NCBI GenBank assembly: GCA_030538335.1
Contig: JAUNUE010000045.1
Location: 1-10,858 of the forward strand
DNA: 10,858 nucleotides
Reading direction: 5' to 3'
Source of the DNA: Allobrachymonas sp.
GTDB taxonomy: Bacteria; Pseudomonadota; Gammaproteobacteria; Burkholderiales; Burkholderiaceae_C
The notes below the pieces were generated by a model. It ran no database searches, had not been told where the DNA came from, and saw nothing but the letters and a program-made list of their open reading frames with translations. The position numbers and the translations under genes are program-made. Shown here one piece after another: positions 6,682-10,858 of this stretch. Position 1 is the first letter of the stretch, and every line of letters begins with the position of its first letter.

Positions 6682-6748
6682 CCGTTCGTCCTGAGGTATC
6701 GAAGGACAGGCTGCCTATATTTGGGTTTCGATACCTCAACCCGAACGG
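6682..6748. repeat. REP/REPIN-like palindromic repeat
   Basis: Two inverted units face each other. CCGTTCG (6682-6688) matches CGAACGG (6742-6748), and GAGGTATCGAA (6693-6703) matches TTCGATACCTC (6727-6737); only three of the four bases between the blocks differ. The arms are therefore 22 bp with three mismatches around a 23-bp centre. Each unit resembles the CCGTTCG-(4 nt)-GAG-(4 nt)-TCGAA dispersed repeats I associate with Proteobacteria, and the left unit has its own small stem (GTCCT 6688-6692, AGGAC 6703-6707). AAACCCA (6661-6667) and TGGGTTT (6722-6728) add a further inverted pair. It sits between the 3' ends of two converging genes, a typical place for REP elements. No transposase is nearby. 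Confidence 0.7.
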
Positions 6749-6796
6749 AGCGGGGTGCGCAATTTGTCTGGTTATTTTTGTGAATAACTATAAGAG

Positions 6797-8254
6797 CTAC
6801 ACCGTGCGGCTGCGCGCCAGTGGCGGATTTTTGCTGAAATAGCCCTGCACGCCACGCAGCAACATATCGGCCATGCGCGCCTGAAAAGCCGCATCCCGCA
6901 GACGCACCTCTTCGGTGGGGTTGCTGATGAAAGCCGTCTCGACCAGCACACTGGGGATATCGGGCGCTTTGAGCACGGCAAAACCGGCTTGCTCCACGCG
7001 GGGCTTGTGCAGGCGGTTGATGCGGCCAATTTCGCCCAGCATGGCACCGCCCAACACCAGGCTGTCGCGGATTTGTGCCGTGGTGCTCATGTCGAGCAGG
7101 GCACGCTGCACCGTGGCATCGCGGCTGGTGACGTTGACGCCACCTACCAGGTCGGCCTCATTTTCTTTATTGGCGAGCCACCGCGCCGCCGCGCTGCTGG
7201 CGCCGCTGCGGCTCAAGGCGTAAACGCTGGAGCCGTTGGCCTGCGGGTTGGTAAAGGCGTCGGCGTGGATGCTGATGAACAGGTCGGCCTGCACGCTGCG
7301 CGCCTTTTGCACGCGCTGGTGCAGCGGCACGAAAAAATCGCCGTCGCGGGTGAGAAAGGCACGCATCGGGTTGCCGCCCACACGGCTGGCATTGATACGG
7401 CTGGCCAGCAAACGCGCAATGCGCAAGACCACATCTTTTTCGCGCGTACCGCCGGGGCCAATGGCACCGGGGTCTTCGCCGCCATGGCCGGGATCAAGCG
7501 CGACGATGATCAGGCGGTCGGTCTTGCGCGGCACCTGGATGCTGGGTGCTTCCGTGCGGGGTGGTGGTTGTGCGACCGAAGGCTGGCGCGGACGCGGTGG
7601 CGCAGGCATGGGCACATCCCGCTGCGCGATCAAAGCCGCCAGCGGGTCGTCCTGAACAGGTGTGGCCGGAACAACCGTGGGCGGGTTGCGGCTTGCCAGC
7701 CAGTCACCCACCGGATCGGCAGGGCTTGCGGGCGCAGGAGGCGCTGCAGGAGCGGGAGGCACCAGCCCCACGGCCTCGTCGCGGTTGTACTGCGCGATCA
7801 GTTTTTCCAGCGGGTCGGCCTCTTGCGCTGGATACAGGTCAAACACCAGGCGGTGCTGGTACGCCGCCACTGGCTGCAGGCTGAACACCTGCGCCCTGAT
7901 GGGTTGCTTCAAATCGACCACCAACCGCACCACGTCGGACGAAAACTGCCCGATGCGGATGCGCGCCACGTTCGGGTCGTCGGGCTGCAACTTGTCCATC
8001 AACTCGCGCAACACCGGCGTGAGCGTGATGCCGGTGATGTCCACGCCCAGCCGCGGCGGGTCCGCATAAAACCGCTGTGTGTATTGCAACACGCTGTCGG
8101 ATTCGATTGTGATGCGCGTGTAGTCTTGCGCTGGCCACATGCGCACGGCCACCACTTCGGCGGCGCGCGCCAGCCGCGGCAGACCCGCCGCCAACAGCAG
8201 GCTGCTGAGTTGCAGCAACTGCCGTCGCCCCAGTTTGACATGCCCCGGTGCCAT
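6797..8254 (-). CDS. amiC: N-acetylmuramoyl-L-alanine amidase, AmiC type, Tat-exported
   Basis: This 485-residue periplasmic Zn enzyme cleaves the amide between MurNAc and the stem peptide, splitting septal peptidoglycan during cell separation. A twin-arginine signal (GRRQLLQL near 9-16, then hydrophobic, ARA|AE at about 29-33) indicates Tat export of the folded protein, as for E. coli AmiC. An AMIN domain (about 34-142), which targets amidases to the septum, is followed by a long Pro/Ala-rich linker (about 143-245) and an Amidase_3 domain (247-475). Zn ligands are H257 (DPGHGG), E272 (REKD) and H330 (SIHADA), with catalytic E439 (VETAF). The region 357-400 corresponds to the insertion that holds the autoinhibitory helix in AmiC. 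The linker carries three related DPLxxLIAQ-like motifs. The start ATG shares its A with the tsaE stop (TGATG), which fixes the start and implies translational coupling. Confidence 0.95.
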   Translation of the reverse strand: MAPGHVKLGRRQLLQLSSLLLAAGLPRLARAAEVVAVRMWPAQDYTRITIESDSVLQYTQRFYADPPRLGVDITGITLTPVLRELMDKLQPDDPNVARIRIGQFSSDVVRLVVDLKQPIRAQVFSLQPVAAYQHRLVFDLYPAQEADPLEKLIAQYNRDEAVGLVPPAPAAPPAPASPADPVGDWLASRNPPTVVPATPVQDDPLAALIAQRDVPMPAPPRPRQPSVAQPPPRTEAPSIQVPRKTDRLIIVALDPGHGGEDPGAIGPGGTREKDVVLRIARLLASRINASRVGGNPMRAFLTRDGDFFVPLHQRVQKARSVQADLFISIHADAFTNPQANGSSVYALSRSGASSAAARWLANKENEADLVGGVNVTSRDATVQRALLDMSTTAQIRDSLVLGGAMLGEIGRINRLHKPRVEQAGFAVLKAPDIPSVLVETAFISNPTEEVRLRDAAFQARMADMLLRGVQGYFSKNPPLARSRTV

Positions 8255-8736
8255 CAAGCCAACTCCACGATCTGCAAAACGTGTTGTCCACGCGCACTGT
8301 GCGCCTCGATGCGCACCCGCCGCGTGTCCTCGCCCAGTGGCTCCAGATGCAGATCCCAATCGGGTTGGGGCAACAGCCCGCCGGCATTCTCGGGCCACTC
8401 CACCAACTTCAGGCCGGGGCTGGCAAACAGTTCGCGCAGGCCGCTGTCTTCCCACTCGCGCGGGTCGTCAAAGCGGTAAAAATCGCAATGCCAGATGGCA
8501 ATGCCAGGTACGGTGTAGGGTTCCACCACAGCAAATGTCGGGCTTTTGATGCGGCCCTGCACACCCAGGCCGCGCAACAGGTAACGTACCAGGGTGGTTT
8601 TGCCCGCGCCCAGGTTGCCATGTAGGAAGACCAGCATGCCGGCATCTTCGGGCTGCACGCGCCAATGGTGCGCCAGGCGTTCGGCAAACGCCTGTGTCGC
8701 TGCTTCATCCTCCCAGATGAAGGTTTCTACAATCAT
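8254..8736 (-). CDS. tsaE: tRNA t6A synthesis ATPase TsaE
   Basis: TsaE is the P-loop ATPase that works with TsaB-TsaD to form N6-threonylcarbamoyladenosine at position 37 of ANN-decoding tRNAs; it is essential in most bacteria. In this 160-residue protein the Walker A motif is HGNLGAGKTT (39-48), followed by the family elements SPTF (65-68), HCDFYR (83-88) and EWPE (113-116). The start at 8736 has AGGAAA (8748-8743) with a six-base spacing, a good ribosome binding site. The stop overlaps the amiC start by one base. tsaE next to amiC is common in Proteobacteria. queG starts divergently only 15 bp away, so the tsaE promoter must lie within the 5' part of queG. Confidence 0.96.
   Translation of the reverse strand: MIVETFIWEDEAATQAFAERLAHHWRVQPEDAGMLVFLHGNLGAGKTTLVRYLLRGLGVQGRIKSPTFAVVEPYTVPGIAIWHCDFYRFDDPREWEDSGLRELFASPGLKLVEWPENAGGLLPQPDWDLHLEPLGEDTRRVRIEAHSARGQHVLQIVELA
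8704..8733 (+). promoter_or_regulatory. Possible queG promoter inside the tsaE 5' end
   Basis: TACAAT (8728-8733) matches five of six bases of the -10 consensus, and TTCATC (8704-8709) is a weak -35 at 18-bp spacing. A start near 8740 would leave about 12 nt before the queG ATG at 8752. The element lies in the first codons of divergent tsaE, as required by the 15-bp gap. Match quality is only moderate. Confidence 0.35.
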
Positions 8737-8751
8737 GCACGGTTTCCTGTC

Positions 8752-9894
8752 ATGCCAGCTACGCCCCCTCCTGCATCATCCCACCCGCCCGAGGCGCTTT
8801 CGCCAGCCGCGGGGGATGCCTTATTGTCCACGATCCGCCAGGCCGCTGCCAAGCTGGGTTTTGCGCATGTGGGCGTGGCCGATGTGGATTTGCGCAGCGC
8901 CGAAGCCGGTTTGCTGGCGTGGCTGGAACAGGGCTTTCACGGCAGCATGCACTATATGCAAACGCACGGCCTGAAGCGCGCACGCCCCGCCGAACTGGTA
9001 CCCGGTACCGTGCGGGTGATTACAGCACGCATGGACTACCTGCCCGAAGCCACACCCGCACAGTGGCGTGAGCAGGCGTTGCAACGCCTGCAACAGCCGG
9101 ATGCAGCAGTGGTTTCCCTCTATGCCCGCGGACGCGACTACCACAAGGTGCTGCGCCAGCGCCTGCAGCAACTGGCCGAGGTGATAACCCAACACGCAGG
9201 CCCAATGGGCTACCGCGTGTTTACCGACTCCGCCCCGGTGCTGGAGGTGGAACTCGCCAGCCGCAGTGCCCAGGGCTGGCGCGGCAAGCACACGCTGCTG
9301 TTGAGCCGCGAAGCGGGTTCGATGTTCTTCCTCGGTGAAATCTTTACTGACCTGCCCTTGCCGCTGACCCCTACCGAACCCCACACCGATTACTGCGGGC
9401 AGTGCACGGCATGCCTCACCGCCTGCCCCACAGGCGCCATCATCGCGCCCTACCGGCTGGACGCGCGGCGCTGCATTTCGTACCTCACGATCGAGCACCA
9501 CGGCAGCATCGACCCAAAATTGCGGCCACTCATCGGCAACCGTATCTACGGCTGCGACGACTGCCAACTGGTCTGCCCGTGGAACAAGTTCGCCCGGCGC
9601 ACGCCCCTGCCCGACTTTGACGAACGCCACGGCCTGGGCCACGCCCAACTGCTGGAACTGTGGCAATGGGACGAAGCTACCTTCCTGCAACGTACCGAAG
9701 GCAGCCCCATCCGCCGCATCGGCCATGTGCGCTGGCTGCGCAATATCGCCATCGCCTTGGGCAACGCCCTGAGAGAAGCCGATGAAACAGGCGCACAGGC
9801 CATCCGCGAGGCCTTGCAACAACACGCCAACCACCCCGAAGAACGGGTGCGCGAGCATGTGGCGTGGGCTTTGGCGCAGAAAACACAGCGATAG
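8752..9894 (+). CDS. queG: Epoxyqueuosine reductase QueG
   Basis: QueG reduces epoxyqueuosine to queuosine at tRNA wobble position 34, using cobalamin and two [4Fe-4S] clusters. The 380-residue length matches the family. Visible features are the N-terminal KLGFAHVGVADVD segment (34-46), YARGRDYHKVLRQRL (124-138), the putative catalytic Asp159 in FTDSAPVLE, and cluster ligands C215, C218, C221, C225 (CGQCTACLTACP) and C241, C268, C271, C275 (CDDCQLVCP). The HEAT-like tail that grips tRNA follows. The chosen ATG has no good Shine-Dalgarno; the TTG at codon 25 is possible and would place the start about ten residues before the conserved fold. Extension to an ATG at 8665 is unlikely because it would overlap tsaE by 72 bp. 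Its divergent neighbour also modifies the anticodon loop. Confidence 0.96.
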   Translation: MPATPPPASSHPPEALSPAAGDALLSTIRQAAAKLGFAHVGVADVDLRSAEAGLLAWLEQGFHGSMHYMQTHGLKRARPAELVPGTVRVITARMDYLPEATPAQWREQALQRLQQPDAAVVSLYARGRDYHKVLRQRLQQLAEVITQHAGPMGYRVFTDSAPVLEVELASRSAQGWRGKHTLLLSREAGSMFFLGEIFTDLPLPLTPTEPHTDYCGQCTACLTACPTGAIIAPYRLDARRCISYLTIEHHGSIDPKLRPLIGNRIYGCDDCQLVCPWNKFARRTPLPDFDERHGLGHAQLLELWQWDEATFLQRTEGSPIRRIGHVRWLRNIAIALGNALREADETGAQAIREALQQHANHPEERVREHVAWALAQKTQR

Positions 9895-9906
9895 TCATTA
9901 GAATCC

Positions 9907-9929
9907 GCGCTTTTCGCGCTTGAAAGCGC
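9907..9929. promoter_or_regulatory. Inverted repeat over the grpE -35 region
   Basis: GCGCTTT (9907-9913) and AAAGCGC (9923-9929) form a 7-bp perfect inverted repeat with a 9-bp spacer, starting 13 bp after the queG stop and covering the heat-shock -35. A 9-bp spacer recalls CIRCE/HrcA sites, but the arm sequence differs from TTAGCACTC. It could be an operator or part of a queG 3' hairpin. Confidence 0.3.
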
Positions 9930-9946
9930 TGCAATTGGCTCCATTT
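9919..9946 (+). promoter_or_regulatory. Sigma-32 (RpoH) heat-shock promoter of grpE
   Basis: CTTGAAA (9919-9925) and CTCCATTT (9939-9946) are separated by 13 bp, a near-consensus match to the RpoH promoter (CTTGAAA, 11-16 bp, CCCCATnT). A transcript would start near 9953 and give a leader of about 35 nt before grpE. grpE is a classical RpoH target, which supports the call. Confidence 0.75.
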
Positions 9947-9965
9947 GGGAGCCATCTCTTTTGTT
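9937..9965 (+). terminator. Weak terminator-like hairpin after queG
   Basis: GGCTCC (9937-9942) pairs with GGAGCC (9948-9953) around a 5-nt loop, followed by ATCTCTTTTGTTTTA, a U-rich tail not directly adjacent to the stem. It could end queG transcription. It overlaps the grpE -10, so only read-through transcripts would carry the whole hairpin. Confidence 0.35.
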
Positions 9966-9987
9966 TTACTTTTTTCGAGTGCCCCCA

Positions 9988-10530
9988 ATGACCCAAGACA
10001 CCGAAAACATCCCCGTTGATCCCATCAATCCGGCAGCAGACACCGCATCGGCTGACAACGCGGCGCAAACGCCTGATCTTGAGGCTCTGCAAACCCAAAT
10101 CCAGCAGTTGAAAGACGACTACCTGCGCGCGCAAGCCGAGGTGCAGAACACGCGCCGCCGTGCCGAAGAAGATGTGGCCAAGGCGCGCAAATTCGGCATC
10201 GAGGGTTTTGCCAACAGCCTGTTGCCCGTGCTCGACAGCTTTGAAGCGGGCCTGGCGGTAGAAAACGCCACGGCTGCGCAATTGCGTGAAGGCAGCGAAG
10301 CCACGCTGCGCCAGTTGCTCTCGGCGCTTGAGCGCAACAAGGTAGTCCCCATCAGCCCGGCGCAGGGCGACAAATTCGACCCGCATCTGCACCAGGCCAT
10401 CAGTGTCGCCCCCGCGCCAGATGGCGTTGAACTAGCCGCCAACAGCGTGGTCACCGTGCTGCAAAAAGGCTATCTGATCGCCGACCGGGTGCTGCGCCCG
10501 GCGCTGGTCATGGTCACGGCAGCGCAGTAA
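9988..10530 (+). CDS. grpE: Nucleotide exchange factor GrpE
   Basis: GrpE is the cytosolic dimeric factor that releases ADP from DnaK, completing the DnaJ-DnaK-GrpE folding cycle. The 180-residue protein has an acidic, disordered N-terminus (1-28), a long helix with coiled-coil character (about 30-72, LEALQTQIQQLKDDYLRAQA onward), a helical region with FANSLLPVLDSFEAGL (74-89), and the C-terminal beta domain with FDPHLHQAI (130-138) and VLQKGYLIADRVLRPALV (157-174), the family signature. The start at 9988 is the first ATG after a weak GAGTG and agrees with the usual length. A sigma-32-like promoter lies just upstream, and dnaK follows after 117 bp in the same direction. Confidence 0.97.
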   Translation: MTQDTENIPVDPINPAADTASADNAAQTPDLEALQTQIQQLKDDYLRAQAEVQNTRRRAEEDVAKARKFGIEGFANSLLPVLDSFEAGLAVENATAAQLREGSEATLRQLLSALERNKVVPISPAQGDKFDPHLHQAISVAPAPDGVELAANSVVTVLQKGYLIADRVLRPALVMVTAAQ

Positions 10531-10585
10531 AACGTTCTTTTACGCCTTTTATTTGCGGGTTTTCCACCCTATTTAAGGGTTACGG

Positions 10586-10611
10586 CTTGAAATCGGGTAG
10601 AGACCCCTTAT
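10586..10611 (+). promoter_or_regulatory. Sigma-32 (RpoH) heat-shock promoter of dnaK
   Basis: CTTGAAA (10586-10592) and CCCCTTAT (10604-10611) are 11 bp apart, close to the RpoH consensus with one change in the -10 (T for A at the fifth base). A transcript would start near 10618, giving a leader of about 30 nt. It lies in the 117-bp grpE-dnaK gap, so dnaK need not depend on the grpE promoter. Confidence 0.7.
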
Positions 10612-10647
10612 TTCAGAGACAAATCCCTCTTTTCGGAGCTAGACAAA

Positions 10648-10858
10648 ATGGCAAAAATCATCGGTATCGATCTCGGCACAACCAACTCCTGCGTGGCGAT
10701 CATGGAAGGCAACACGGCCAAAGTGATCGAAAACGCCGAAGGTGCACGCACCACGCCCTCCATCGTGGCTTACCAGGACGACAATGAAATTCTCGTGGGT
10801 GCACCGGCCAAGCGCCAGGCCGTCACCAACCCCAAAAACACCATCTACGCCGTCAAGC
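10648..10858 (+). CDS. dnaK: Molecular chaperone DnaK (Hsp70), N-terminal fragment
   Basis: Only the first 70 codons of this Hsp70 chaperone are in the window; the gene runs off the right edge. The ATPase start is unmistakable: MAKIIGIDLGTTNSCVA (1-17) carries the phosphate-1 loop GIDLGTTNS, followed by EGARTTPSIVAY (30-41) and the VGAPAKRQAVTNP segment (49-61). Family members are about 640 aa. The start has GGAG at 10635-10638, nine bases before ATG. DnaK binds exposed hydrophobic peptides in an ATP cycle driven by DnaJ and GrpE; grpE is immediately upstream, and dnaJ is often downstream in related genomes but is not visible here. Confidence 0.98.
   Translation, partial: MAKIIGIDLGTTNSCVAIMEGNTAKVIENAEGARTTPSIVAYQDDNEILVGAPAKRQAVTNPKNTIYAVK

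Noticed and set aside
6989..8479. 496-codon open frame on the plus strand opposite amiC and tsaE
   Set aside because: It is antisense to two well-supported genes, with shadow-type composition and no plausible start signal.
8665..8751. 29-codon upstream extension of queG
   Set aside because: It would overlap the 5' end of divergent tsaE by 72 bp, and the encoded residues look like antisense sequence rather than a QueG N-terminus.
8821..9858. 345-codon open frame on the minus strand opposite queG
   Set aside because: It is antisense to a gene with all eight cluster cysteines and the catalytic Asp, so it is a compositional shadow.
9907..9929. CIRCE/HrcA operator upstream of grpE
   Set aside because: The 9-bp spacing fits, but the arms (GCGCTTT/AAAGCGC) do not match TTAGCACTC/GAGTGCTAA.
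1..10858. CRISPR array, toxin-antitoxin pair, defence island or biosynthetic cluster
   Set aside because: No spaced direct-repeat array, no small paired toxin/antitoxin ORFs and no defence or secondary-metabolism domains were seen; all larger genes are recognisable families.

Overview
The window is GC-rich, gene-dense chromosomal DNA that looks like Betaproteobacteria, order Burkholderiales, most likely Comamonadaceae. The evidence is gene content and protein style: gph directly before trpE, a membrane 'Gcr/SpecificRecomb' protein, tsaE-amiC divergent from queG, and grpE before dnaK. Assignment to a genus is not possible by eye. No phage, transposase, CRISPR array, tRNA or rRNA gene was seen, and nearly everything is core housekeeping.

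Layout. Positions 1-2605 are read leftwards: gph (phosphoglycolate phosphatase), a 260-bp leader region, then trpE (anthranilate synthase component I). Just after trpE lies a short tandem repeat of 20-bp period. The gph-trpE gap is the most interesting part: it holds a 21-residue ORF with a Trp-Ser-Trp near its end, an extended -10 element placed so that the mRNA could begin at the ORF's AUG, a chain of partly exclusive hairpins, and a terminator-like hairpin with a U-run just before trpE. This looks like ribosome-mediated tryptophan attenuation. Positions 2822-6087 are read rightwards: a large multi-pass membrane protein conventionally called 'site-specific recombinase', then thiL 5 bp later. 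A small secreted protein of unknown function follows (6213-6581), preceded by a 9-bp inverted repeat and ended by a clear intrinsic terminator.

Between that terminator and the next gene is a REP/REPIN-like palindromic repeat. Positions 6797-8736 are read leftwards: tsaE (tRNA t6A synthesis) overlaps by one base with amiC, a Tat-exported cell-wall amidase. queG (queuosine synthesis) diverges from tsaE with only 15 bp between start codons. The right edge carries grpE and the first 70 codons of dnaK, each with its own sigma-32-like heat-shock promoter.

Taken together the genes serve tryptophan and thiamine pyrophosphate synthesis, 2-phosphoglycolate salvage, anticodon-loop modification, daughter-cell separation and protein folding. 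I found no convincing new multi-gene system. The candidates for new biology are the trp leader, a repeated DPLxxLIAQ motif in the AmiC linker, the palindromic repeats, and the secreted protein with its upstream inverted repeat.
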